A stretch of 29,712 nucleotides of DNA from a virus. Below, in pieces: positions 15,234 to 22,114 of this stretch. Position 1 is the stretch's first letter, and every line of letters begins with the position of its first letter. A program made the translations under genes and the position numbers. Under the pieces are notes generated by a model. That model saw only the letters and a program-made list of their open reading frames with translations. It searched no databases and had not been told where the DNA came from. The DNA is taken from positions 1 through 29,712 of IMG/VR virus record IMGVR_UViG_3300048999_000087, one strand, 5' to 3'.

Positions 15234-15652
15234 TGCGGCGCGAGCCGTTCGAGCTGTGGCTACTCGCGGCGTGCTGCGCCTCGGGCCTGGCTGGGCTGCT
15301 CGCCCCGGGCCGGGCCGCGGGAGTGCTGGCCCTACTACCCCCGTGGGAGCGCTACACGTGGTCGGCCGGGCTGCTGCTCGGTGGTGGCACCGCCCTGGCC
15401 GGCGTGATCGCCGCAAGCCCGGTCGGTCTGCTGGTCGAGCGCATCGGACTGTGCGTGCTCGCCGGCTGGTGCTGCGGCTACGGCGCCGCCGTGGTCGGCG
15501 TGGCTGGTTTGCGCGGCACCGTCGCCGCGGCGTTCGTGCTCGGATTCGCCGCGGCGTGCGCGGTGCGCGCCTGGCAGATCGGCCGCCAGCTGCGGGCCGC
15601 GGCCACCGGCGCCGCGCTGCTGCGACGCGACCTGGACCGGGGCGAGTCGTGA
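15233..15652 (+). CDS. Four-helix integral membrane protein, possible lysis accessory
   Basis: ATG at 15233 shares a base with the preceding TGA. The 139-residue protein has four predicted membrane helices: around residues 8-33, 42-62, 67-88 and 93-112. It ends in a charged cytoplasmic tail (RQLRAAATGAALLRRDLDRGES). Its place just upstream of the endolysin gene, overlapping the next gene, suggests a part in lysis. However, holins usually have one to three helices, so a membrane-remodelling or superinfection role is also possible. No family is recognised. Confidence 0.6.
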   Translation: MRREPFELWLLAACCASGLAGLLAPGRAAGVLALLPPWERYTWSAGLLLGGGTALAGVIAASPVGLLVERIGLCVLAGWCCGYGAAVVGVAGLRGTVAAAFVLGFAAACAVRAWQIGRQLRAAATGAALLRRDLDRGES

Positions 15653-15978
15653 CGCCCGGATGGCTGACCATCGCCCAACTACTGGCCAGTGCCGGCGGCC
15701 TCGGCGGGCTCGCGTCCCTGCTCGCCTTCCGCGGCCAGCGCCGGCAGGTCGCCGCCGACGTCGAGCGATCCGGCGCCGAGGCCGCCCGCAGCCTGTCCGA
15801 GTCCGCCGTGGCCCTGCTCGGGCCGTACCGCCGGCAGGTCTCCGACCTGACCCGCGAGCTAGCCGAAGCCCGCGCCACCGTCGCCGACCTGTCCGGGCAG
15901 CTCACCCTCGCCCGCGGTGAGGTCGAGCGGCTGCGGGCCCAGGTCGCCGACCTGTCCCGAGACCTACCCAGGGAGTGA
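15649..15978 (+). CDS. Membrane-anchored coiled-coil protein in lysis cassette
   Basis: GTG at 15649 overlaps the previous stop (GTGA). The 109-residue protein begins with one hydrophobic helix (LTIAQLLASAGGLGGLASLLAF). A long heptad-patterned helix to the end follows (VAADVERSGAEAARSLSESAVALLG, LTRELAEARATVADLSGQLTLA, VERLRAQVADLSRDL). The arrangement is like small membrane-anchored coiled-coil proteins found beside actinophage endolysins. It could be a spanin-like or holin-regulating factor, but no lipoprotein signal or partner is evident. The end overlaps a potential start of the endolysin gene. Confidence 0.6.
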   Translation: MTPGWLTIAQLLASAGGLGGLASLLAFRGQRRQVAADVERSGAEAARSLSESAVALLGPYRRQVSDLTRELAEARATVADLSGQLTLARGEVERLRAQVADLSRDLPRE

Positions 15979-15983
15979 CCCGC

Positions 15984-17024
15984 GTGCTGTTCGGGATCGA
16001 CGTCAGCGCGTACCAAACCGGCATCGACATGCACGCCGTGGCCGCCGAGGGCTTCACCTTCGCGCTGGTCAAGGCCACCGAGGGCGCCGACTACACCAGC
16101 CCGGCGTTCCTGGACCAGTACAACGCCGCCCGCGACGCCGGGATGATCACGATCGCCTACCACTACCAGCGCGACGGCGACCCGGCCGGCCAGGTCGAGC
16201 GCATCCGGAAGACCGTGCCGGCCGGCGTGCCGGTGGCCATCGACGTCGAGCAGGGCTCCGGCGACCTGACCACCACCCGACCACTGATCGACGGGCTACA
16301 CGCCGCCGGCTACGCCGTGCCGCTGACCTACCTGCCGCAGTGGTACTGGCGCCAGATCGGCGAGCCCGACCTGACCGGCCTGCCGCCGCTGTGGTCCAGC
16401 CGCTACCCCTCGACCCGGCCCGCGCCGGCCTCGGTGCTCTACGGCGACGTGCCGGCCGACTACTGGACCGGCTACGGCGGCCTACCCGTGGCCGTCCTGC
16501 AGTTCGCCGACTCAGCCCAGGTCGCCGGCCACCTACTCGACGCCAGCGCGTTCGGCGGCGAGATCGCCGAGCTGGCCGCCGTGCTCTTCGGCGCACCCGC
16601 ACCCGCACCCGCACCACCGGAGGATGACGACGCCGTGGCAACCGTGATGCTGCCGGCCACACCGGCACCCGCCGAACCGGGCAGCCCGCCCGAGACCTGG
16701 GACCACTGGGACTTCACCATCCCGCTCGCGCCGCCCGGCGGCTGGCACGGCGACGTGATGGCCCATGTCGTCGTCGGGCCGTACTACCCGCACGACGCGA
16801 AGGTCGCCGGGCACGTGCGGTACGCCAACTGGTTCGTCGAGCCCGACCCGGGCGGCGACGACGTCCACCCGGTCGCCGTGGCCGACCACGTTAACGACCT
16901 CGGCGCGCCGATGGTCCGGTTTTGGTCGGCGCACTGGGGCCCGGCGCCGGCCCGGACGTCGGCGCTGGTGCTCAACCTGGCCTGCCCGGGTGGCGCCGCG
17001 GTGACCCTGGAGTACCAGCGGTGA
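15984..17024 (+). CDS. Endolysin, GH25 muramidase with C-terminal extra domain
   Basis: I prefer GTG at 15984, 8 nt after GGGAG; a GTG at 15975 overlapping the previous stop would add three residues. The 346-residue protein starts with a GH25 lysozyme domain (about 1-200): Asp6 in FGIDVSAYQ, ALVKATEGADY, and the DxE motif AIDVEQG with Asp87 and Glu89. A Pro/Ala linker (about 205-240, APAPAPAPP) leads to a 105-residue beta-rich C-terminal domain (WDFTIPLAPPGGWHGDVMAHVVVG...ALVLNLACPGGAAVTLEYQR), which may bind the cell wall. The enzyme cuts peptidoglycan glycan strands. No signal peptide is present, so export should need a holin. Confidence 0.9.
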   Translation: MLFGIDVSAYQTGIDMHAVAAEGFTFALVKATEGADYTSPAFLDQYNAARDAGMITIAYHYQRDGDPAGQVERIRKTVPAGVPVAIDVEQGSGDLTTTRPLIDGLHAAGYAVPLTYLPQWYWRQIGEPDLTGLPPLWSSRYPSTRPAPASVLYGDVPADYWTGYGGLPVAVLQFADSAQVAGHLLDASAFGGEIAELAAVLFGAPAPAPAPPEDDDAVATVMLPATPAPAEPGSPPETWDHWDFTIPLAPPGGWHGDVMAHVVVGPYYPHDAKVAGHVRYANWFVEPDPGGDDVHPVAVADHVNDLGAPMVRFWSAHWGPAPARTSALVLNLACPGGAAVTLEYQR

Positions 17025-17293
17025 CCGGCCGCCCCGAACCTGCGATGGTCACCGGCGCGGTGACGGCCGTCGTGGCCGCTGTGGTGGCCGTGCTGGCCGC
17101 GCTGGGCCTGGCCCTGCCCGATGCCGCCGCGCACGTCGCCGAGGGCCTCACAGCCGTCCTGGCGCCGCTGATCGCGGCCTGGATCACCCGCCGGCAGGTC
17201 ACCCCGACCGCCGACCCGCACGGCGGAGACGGCACGCCGCTGGTGTCCGCGGCGGCGACGGCGCACGATGGCAGCCAATCGCCGGGCACCTGA
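17021..17293 (+). CDS. Holin candidate, two membrane helices
   Basis: GTG at 17021 overlaps the endolysin stop (GTGA). The 90-residue protein has two hydrophobic helices (residues about 9-31 and 35-56) joined by a short turn at PDAAAH. A polar C-terminal tail with basic residues follows the second helix (ITRRQ). This is the usual form of actinophage class II-like holins, and the gene directly follows the endolysin. It is the last gene of the late operon; a strong hairpin follows 22 bases later. Confidence 0.7.
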   Translation: MTGRPEPAMVTGAVTAVVAAVVAVLAALGLALPDAAAHVAEGLTAVLAPLIAAWITRRQVTPTADPHGGDGTPLVSAAATAHDGSQSPGT

Positions 17294-17315
17294 CAGCCGT
17301 CCCCCGGCACAGAAA

Positions 17316-17350
17316 AGCGCCCCGGTCGAGGATCACTCGACCGGGGCGCT
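17316..17350. terminator. Bidirectional terminator between late phage genes and transfer genes
   Basis: Perfect 14-bp arms (17316-17329 and 17337-17350) around a 7-nt loop. Read on the minus strand the hairpin is followed by TTTTCT, a canonical U-tract, so it can end the transfer operon transcript. On the plus strand it would end the late operon without a U-tract, as is common in actinobacteria. It lies 22 bases after the holin stop. Confidence 0.85.
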
Positions 17351-17366
17351 GCTGTGTGTCTGGACC

Positions 17367-17535
17367 GGGGAGGGAGGCACCGGGGGTGGCCCGAAAGGGC
17401 CGCTGAGAGCCCTCCGAGGGCCGCCGGATCGGGTGCTTCCCGCGCCTCCCCGTGACCTGTTTTGCCTGGCCAGCCCGGGGAGGCAGGCCCGGGGAGGCCC
17501 CGGGGAGACCTCCCCGGATTTCCGGGCGCCTCCCC
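17367..17535. repeat. Cluster of GGGGAGG heptamers downstream of the TraB-like gene (clt/TRS-like candidate)
   Basis: Six exact copies of GGGGAGG occur in 169 bp: plus strand at 17367, 17477 and 17491; minus strand (CCTCCCC) at 17445, 17509 and 17529. One variant (GGGGAGA) lies at 17502. The cluster ends 12 bases past the translocase stop. In Streptomyces plasmids TraB binds short plasmid-specific repeats in the clt locus at the 3' end of traB (pSVH1 repeat GACCCGGA). The position fits that role here; the binding is inference. Confidence 0.55.
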
Positions 17536-17547
17536 GGGTCACGACGA

Positions 17548-19782
17548 TCACTCGCCGTCGTCGTCGGCGTCCTCGGCGCGGACCTCATCGGCCCGGTTGG
17601 CGATCGCGACCTGCAGGTCAGCCAGCAGCAGATGCATCTTGCCGCCGTCCCGCTTGCGCGGCGTGACGCCGATGACCCGCAGACCCGCGTTGAGCTGCTT
17701 GGTCGTCCACTCGCCGTAGGTGCCGGCGTGCAGTTCGGCCAGCCGCTTCACGATCGTCTCGGTGCGAACCTGCTGCTCACCGTGCATGACCTCATCGAGG
17801 TCGTCGAGCAGGTCGCGGTCCTCGGGCGCCTCGACGACCGGCGACTGCCGCGCGTCGCGGCCGTGCCGGCGCATGATCTCCACCGAGCGGGCCGCGACCG
17901 CCGTCGACTGATCGTGGTCCACGTAGTGCGTCTTAATGATCACAAACGCTTGACCTGCGGGAATGCCGTCAACCTCGCCGGTTGCCACGACCGTGCCGCG
18001 GTCACGGAACGGCCGCAGGTCCTGCGGACGCGCGCCGCGGTCGACCGTGTCGGCGAGGATCATCCGAGCCGTTGACTCGTTGGGCACGTTCAGCGCCACA
18101 CGCACGTGCGCACCCTCGCGGACCTGCACCGGCAGCGTGCGGTCGTCCGGCCGCTGCGTGGCCTCCAGGAAGTGGATATTCACCGCGCGGGCCTGGTCAT
18201 GCAGCGTCTTGGCATACCGCCATGCCTTGCTCTTGTTGCTGGTGCCGCCGACCGGGGCGGGTGCGCCGTACAGGATCTGGCACTCGTCAACCATGATGTA
18301 GATCGGGTGGAATCCAGACCCCTTTTGCCTGCTCAGGGCACGGTCAAGGCGTAGCCCCTGCTCCGTTTTGACCTCATAGCGGCGACGCATCTCGGTCACG
18401 CCCCAGCCGAGCAGGTCGCAGGTCGCCTCGGCGTGTTCCTCGGCGCCGCCCTCGATCAGCGTCGCCGCCCGGTCGCGGAACATCGACCAGTCACCGTCGC
18501 CCTTGAGGTCGGCGATGTGCAGCTCAACGGTCGGGTCCAGCGCCACGAACAGCGCGACCAGGCGAAACACGGTCGTCTTGCCCTGCTTGCTGGTCGCGCC
18601 GATCAGCCAGTGGCGCTGCAGCATCCCCTGCTCGACCTGCTCGCCGCGCATGGTCACGCCCCACGGAAGGTTGTCCTTCCAGACGTCAACCTCGCCCTCA
18701 GCCAGCAGCGGCCACTCGGGTGCCGGCTGGTCCAGCGCACCCTTGTCTGCCACCCACAGGTCCAGTACGCGGGCGTCGGCCTCCGGATCGCGCTGCGGGT
18801 AGGTCTCGTGCTTGTGCCGGTTCAGGTTGCCGGCCAGTCGCTCGATCACCTCTGGCTTGAGGATGTCGGCCGCCATGATGCCGACAGGCAGCTTGACCTG
18901 CAGATACGTGCCCCCGCCCTGCTCCCGGGGCGGCACGATGAAGTCGAGCAGCTGCCCTTCCTTGGTCAGCTTGCGCGTCAGGTCGGCGATCTTGAGGTTC
19001 ACCAGGGCTTGCGTGACCGCATCCGCCGTGATCGCGACGTCGCCGAAGCGCTTCGCCTCGGGCAGCAGCCACCGCGGCGTGTCCTCGCCCCGGCCGGTCA
19101 GGTAGGCCGCGCCGACCCAACCGAGTGCGGCGGCACCGGCCGTCCACGGGGAAAGCAGCAGGTCAGAGGCCACGTGGCCGCCGCTGATCAGGGCCTGCAG
19201 CACGTGACCGAGGCCGTGATACCAACTGGCGGCCGTCACGCCGTCGACACCCGCGACCACGATCACGACCGGAATCACGACCAGCAGCAGCACGAGCAGC
19301 GCGCCGACCGCGATCACGGTCGCCTTGATCACGGCGAACGTCGACACGGGCAGATCCTTGATCCGCTGGTGACGGGCCATCTGCGCACGCTGCAGCCGCT
19401 CGATCGCGACCGAGTACGCGGCCTGGTCGCCCGAGTGTCGGGCGATCTTGACGGCCTCATGGTGATCCGCCAGCGTCAGCCGGCGGCGTGCCCTCTTTGC
19501 CCAGGTCAGATGCCCCTGAGCGACCACGACCGCGACCCGGATGCCGGTGCGGCTGCCCTCGATCGCCGCGGCCCGCGTCCGCGGCCCGGGGGTCGGCACG
19601 ACGTCGCGCAGTCGGCGCGTGGCCGGCAGCCGCTGGCCGCGGGTGGCCGGCAGGTTGGTCGGCTCGGGCTGGTCGGTGACCAGCTCGCCCTCGACGGTCT
19701 CGGGCGCGGCCTCGACGTCGTGGCCGGGGAGGTAGATCACCTCTGCCGTGTCGTCGTGCTCGGACTCAAATGGCTGTGCCAT
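17548..19782 (-). CDS. FtsK/SpoIIIE-type DNA translocase, TraB-like conjugal transfer protein
   Basis: ATG at 19782 (minus strand) follows AAGGGAG; an open frame continues to 20139 but has no ribosome site and overlaps the upstream gene. The 744-residue protein has an N-terminal charged region, two membrane segments (about 150-178 and 205-229), and a RecA-like motor with Walker A GATSKQGKT (395-403) and Walker B IYIMVDE (494-500). ATQRPDD follows. A C-terminal winged-helix-like region (about 672-730, TETIVKRLAEL...WTTKQLNAGLRVIGV) comes last, then an acidic tail. This is the layout of Streptomyces TraB and AICE Tra proteins, which pump double-stranded DNA between hyphae. A chromosome-segregation FtsK is unlikely given the context and size. 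Confidence 0.85.
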   Translation of the reverse strand: MAQPFESEHDDTAEVIYLPGHDVEAAPETVEGELVTDQPEPTNLPATRGQRLPATRRLRDVVPTPGPRTRAAAIEGSRTGIRVAVVVAQGHLTWAKRARRRLTLADHHEAVKIARHSGDQAAYSVAIERLQRAQMARHQRIKDLPVSTFAVIKATVIAVGALLVLLLVVIPVVIVVAGVDGVTAASWYHGLGHVLQALISGGHVASDLLLSPWTAGAAALGWVGAAYLTGRGEDTPRWLLPEAKRFGDVAITADAVTQALVNLKIADLTRKLTKEGQLLDFIVPPREQGGGTYLQVKLPVGIMAADILKPEVIERLAGNLNRHKHETYPQRDPEADARVLDLWVADKGALDQPAPEWPLLAEGEVDVWKDNLPWGVTMRGEQVEQGMLQRHWLIGATSKQGKTTVFRLVALFVALDPTVELHIADLKGDGDWSMFRDRAATLIEGGAEEHAEATCDLLGWGVTEMRRRYEVKTEQGLRLDRALSRQKGSGFHPIYIMVDECQILYGAPAPVGGTSNKSKAWRYAKTLHDQARAVNIHFLEATQRPDDRTLPVQVREGAHVRVALNVPNESTARMILADTVDRGARPQDLRPFRDRGTVVATGEVDGIPAGQAFVIIKTHYVDHDQSTAVAARSVEIMRRHGRDARQSPVVEAPEDRDLLDDLDEVMHGEQQVRTETIVKRLAELHAGTYGEWTTKQLNAGLRVIGVTPRKRDGGKMHLLLADLQVAIANRADEVRAEDADDDGE

Positions 19783-19879
19783 GGTTGGCGCACTCCCTTG
19801 GTGGAGTAGCCCGGGTGGGCGGCGAGGTCTGGACTCCTTGTGCCGCCCACCCGGTGGCTTACGGGCGGGGTAGTAGGGG

Positions 19880-21091
19880 CTACTGCTCGGCGGATCGGCG
19901 GATCGCCTCGGCGACCCGGTTGGACCGACCGCGGCCGGCGCCGTTGGGCTGGCCAACCGCCGTGAATACCGCGTTGTTGGTCGGGCTAACCGGCAGGTCT
20001 CCGGCGGCGATCGCGTCCCGAACCTTGCTGAACAGATCCAGGTCACCATCCTTGAGCAGCAGGTCAGTGCGGGTGTCGTCAGCCGGTTGGGTATCTGCGG
20101 TAGGCGGTTGGCCACCGGTTGGCCCGGCGGTTGGCGCACCGGTTGGCCGGGCGGTTGGCTTGCGCGCCGCCGGGCGGTTCGCCGAGCCGTTCGGCGAGCG
20201 GTTAGCGCGGCGGTTACCCGACCCGCCGGCCGGCGGTTGGCCGGCGACGTGGCGACCCGGGCCCGCGGCCGGTTGACGGGCCACCGTCGCCTGAGCGTGC
20301 AAGGCGTCGATCCGCCGGTTGTATCGGGCGGCCACGATCGGCAGCACCAGCGCGACGGCGAACGCCGCGGACGGGATCACCATGTCCCGCACGAGCGCGG
20401 ACACGTCCAGCGGCGCCGCCGGCACGCCCGGGCGCCAGCCGGCCGGGTGGCCGGAGAGCACCGGGGCGACGTTCATGCCGAGGACGGCGAACAAGACGCC
20501 AAGCTCAACGATCAACAGGATGGTGTCGCCGCGCTTGTCATCACTGCCGGCCAGGTCGCCACGGGACTTGACCAGGCTCACCACGATCGCCGACAGCAGC
20601 GGGTCGACCAGCCACGCCACCCACCACATGGGCTTGTGCCAGTCGATCGGGCCCGCCACGTACGTCTGCACGTTCACGCAGGTGTAGGCCATGGCGGAGA
20701 TCATCACCGCCCACAGCACCCGGATCAGCCGATCGCGGCGACCGGCCAGCTCAAGTGCCCGCACGGACGGGTCGGCGGCCAGCCGGCGCTTAGCGGCTGC
20801 CGCGTCGGCTTTCGCCTGCAGCTCGGCACGCTCTTTGGCGGCCTCGCCGTCGAGCGTGATCGCATGGAACTGCGCGTCGAGCGCGGTCACCCGCTCGTGC
20901 TCGGTGATCTCCTGCTGCCGCTGCAGTACAGCCTCGCTCGGCAGCTCGCGGATGCGCTGTGCCTCCGCCGCGGCGATCTCCAACTGGCGAACGTCGTCGG
21001 TGTAGCCCGCCAGCTCGGCCTCGGGCGAGAGTGTGGCCGGCAGGATCAGCGCGCCGCGGCGCGTGTAGGACGGCTCAAACAGCGCGGTCAC
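19880..21091 (-). CDS. Spd-like membrane protein (plasmid spread / conjugation)
   Basis: GTG at 21091 on the minus strand overlaps the previous stop and is preceded by AGGGGAG. The 403-residue protein has a long helical, coiled-coil-like N-terminus (about 28-118). Four membrane segments follow (about 123-145, 155-175, 190-212, 237-256), then a Pro/Arg/Thr-rich linker (283-340) coded by a short-period DNA repeat. A C-terminal basic domain closes it (FSKVRDAIAAGDLPVSPTNNAV...GRGRSNRVAEAIRRSAEQ), similar to the ends of Streptomyces SpdB-type proteins. SpdB proteins help intramycelial spread with TraB. Placement directly upstream of the TraB-like gene supports this, though no family is certain. 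Confidence 0.6.
   Translation of the reverse strand: MTALFEPSYTRRGALILPATLSPEAELAGYTDDVRQLEIAAAEAQRIRELPSEAVLQRQQEITEHERVTALDAQFHAITLDGEAAKERAELQAKADAAAAKRRLAADPSVRALELAGRRDRLIRVLWAVMISAMAYTCVNVQTYVAGPIDWHKPMWWVAWLVDPLLSAIVVSLVKSRGDLAGSDDKRGDTILLIVELGVLFAVLGMNVAPVLSGHPAGWRPGVPAAPLDVSALVRDMVIPSAAFAVALVLPIVAARYNRRIDALHAQATVARQPAAGPGRHVAGQPPAGGSGNRRANRSPNGSANRPAARKPTARPTGAPTAGPTGGQPPTADTQPADDTRTDLLLKDGDLDLFSKVRDAIAAGDLPVSPTNNAVFTAVGQPNGAGRGRSNRVAEAIRRSAEQ
20084..20241. repeat. About 12-bp period CGGTTGGC array inside the Spd-like gene
   Basis: Exact CGGTTGGC octamers start at 20105, 20116, 20128, 20140, 20152 and 20234. Near copies lie at 20084 (CGGTTGGG), 20175 (CGGTTCGC), 20199 (CGGTTAGC) and 20211 (CGGTTACC). 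Spacings are 11, 12, 12, 12, 23, 24, 12 and 23 bp, so the DNA period is kept while the coding phase shifts. The core is read as Gln-Pro, Pro-Thr and Asn-Arg in different parts. This looks like an iteron-type array or a repeat expansion at the DNA level. Confidence 0.8.
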
Positions 21092-21324
21092 TGGTCGCTC
21101 CCCTGGTCGGCGGGTCGGATGAAGCGGTTCGCGCTGGCTGGCAGCGGCTGGCCGGCGAGGTAGGCCAGCAGCGCCAGGCCGGCCACCGCGGCGATCTCGG
21201 TCAGCTCAGCGGCGAACGCCGTCAGCCATCGCGGCGCCTGCAGGATGCCAACCAGCACGGCGACAAGGACGAAGACACACGCGAGCGGCAGCGACATGCG
21301 CGCCAGCTGGGCCCGGGCGGTCAC
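21088..21324 (-). CDS. Small two-TM membrane protein of the transfer operon
   Basis: GTG at 21324 overlaps the stop of the preceding gene (GTGA), and its own stop overlaps the next start in the same way. The 78-residue protein has two hydrophobic helices (about residues 11-30 and 40-60: SLPLACVFVLVAVLVGILQ and ELTEIAAVAGLALLAYLAG) and a polar tail. Small membrane proteins of this kind sit beside traB in many Streptomyces plasmids as Spd proteins, and coupling to the next two genes suggests a shared membrane complex. No family motif is visible, so the role is inferred from context. Confidence 0.65.
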   Translation of the reverse strand: MTARAQLARMSLPLACVFVLVAVLVGILQAPRWLTAFAAELTEIAAVAGLALLAYLAGQPLPASANRFIRPADQGSDQ

Positions 21325-21512
21325 TGGGCACCGTCCTGGGCCGGCGCGGAAAGCTCGGGAAACAGGACGTCTTGACCCTCGATCGGGTCATGCAACGACG
21401 ACAGCGGCCGGCGGGCCGCAGCCCGGCCGCGGGTGCGATGCGCACGAGCCACGGCGCGAAGCGGGCTGTCCGCTGGCGACTCCTGCCGCTGGTCAGGCAC
21501 ACTCTTGGGCAT
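21321..21512 (-). CDS. Small basic hydrophilic protein, first gene of the transfer operon
   Basis: I chose the ATG at 21512 because GGGAGG lies 8 nt upstream; the open frame continues to 21599 without a ribosome site. The 63-residue protein has no membrane segment and is rich in Arg, Pro and Ser (AVARAHRTRGRAAARRPLSSL), with an acidic or hydrophobic end (DPIEGQDVLFPELSAPAQDG). I do not recognise it. Being the first gene, it may be regulatory or an accessory of the transfer machinery. Confidence 0.55.
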   Translation of the reverse strand: MPKSVPDQRQESPADSPLRAVARAHRTRGRAAARRPLSSLHDPIEGQDVLFPELSAPAQDGAQ

Positions 21513-21604
21513 CGGGGCTACCTCCCGATCAGGGCCCGGGGCTGTGTCAGCAGCCGCCGGGCCGTTCTCATGACAGCCGCCAGGATGACACGACAGCACG
21601 CCGC

Positions 21605-21642
21605 TTGTCTACTCCTGCACACACGGGGTACTGTCCGGCGCA
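21605..21642 (+). promoter_or_regulatory. Promoter for a leaderless HTH transcript
   Basis: TTGTCT (21605-21610) and TACTGT (21629-21634) are spaced 18 bp and resemble -35/-10 elements. The ATG of the HTH gene is only 7 bases after the -10, and no ribosome site is present, so transcription would begin at or next to the start codon. TGACA words lie just upstream, at about 21570 and 21585, and may be operator half-sites. The minus-strand transfer operon starts 129 bp away, so both directions may be controlled from here. Confidence 0.55.
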
Positions 21643-21959
21643 TGACACAGCTACCCGAGCAACAGCAGCTTGAGATCCTGAAGCGCGGCCAGGCCGAAGG
21701 GCAGACCCGGGTCGACCTGCAGGCCCAACTCGACGCGTGCAACGAGCGGCTTCGGCTGCTCGTGATGGAGGCACTCGACGCCGGGATCAAGACCGAGCGA
21801 ATCGTGGACGTGTTCCAGATCGCGCGCCGGACGCTGTATGCCTGGAAAGACCGGCGAGACGCGACCGAGCAGCAGACCGATGTGGCCCATTCGGCCGACA
21901 CGCCGCAGAAGGTCACCCGTGCCCGAGGCCGATCGCGGCACGCTCCCCCTCAGACGTGA
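21642..21959 (+). CDS. Small HTH DNA-binding regulator
   Basis: ATG at 21642 begins a 105-residue protein. Residues 1-40 are a Gln/Glu-rich helical stretch. Residues about 40-72 read as a helix-turn-helix (LVMEALDAGIKTERIVDVFQIARRTLYAWKDRRD), with RRTLYAWK like the recognition helix of MerR- or transposase-type HTHs. The remainder is polar and basic. It stands divergent to the transfer operon and upstream of the replication genes, closed off by its own terminator, so it is the best candidate here for a transfer or copy-control regulator. No ligand domain is present. The lack of a leader fits the promoter position. Confidence 0.72.
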   Translation: MTQLPEQQQLEILKRGQAEGQTRVDLQAQLDACNERLRLLVMEALDAGIKTERIVDVFQIARRTLYAWKDRRDATEQQTDVAHSADTPQKVTRARGRSRHAPPQT

Positions 21960-21992
21960 CAAGGGGCCCAGCCCGACCAGCTGGACCCCTTG
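21960..21992 (+). terminator. Hairpin terminator after the HTH gene
   Basis: Arms of 13 bp (21960-21972 and 21980-21992) pair with a single C-A mismatch around a 7-nt loop. The hairpin starts right after the HTH stop. There is no long T-run, only TTG. It separates the regulator transcript from the replication genes. Confidence 0.7.
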
Positions 21993-22047
21993 ACGCCTAG
22001 ACCGCCCGCTCCTGCCACGGACACCCGGGCGGCACCGCTTGAGCGTA

Positions 22048-22114
22048 GCGGAACGCGAACCGCGTCCGCAGCGCCTCCCGCGCGTGTCGTGCCCGGTGGG
22101 AAGGACTCCCCACC
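22048..22114 (+). promoter_or_regulatory. Leader hairpins and structured ribosome site before the primase gene
   Basis: A hairpin at 22048-22069 pairs GCGGA-CGCG with CGCG-TCCGC. A second one places GGTGGG (22095-22100) against CCCACC (22109-22114), just before the ATG at 22115. The likely Shine-Dalgarno (GGGAAGG, 22098-22104) is partly in this stem and partly in its loop. Access to the start may thus depend on structure. The two hairpins are visible; the control is inference. Confidence 0.4.

Noticed and set aside
17367-17535. CRISPR array
   Set aside because: The heptamers are too short, irregularly spaced and on both strands, with no spacer-like units or cas genes; the RecB-like nuclease at 28034 belongs to phage recombination.
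18433-19809. 458-residue plus-strand open frame antisense to the translocase
   Set aside because: The opposite strand has Walker A/B motifs, membrane segments and a proper start. This frame is Arg/His/Gln/Asp-rich without features.
19783-20139. 119-residue N-terminal extension of the translocase
   Set aside because: The extension overlaps the end of the Spd-like gene, has no ribosome site and reads as low-complexity Pro/Arg/Ser sequence; ATG at 19782 has a Shine-Dalgarno.
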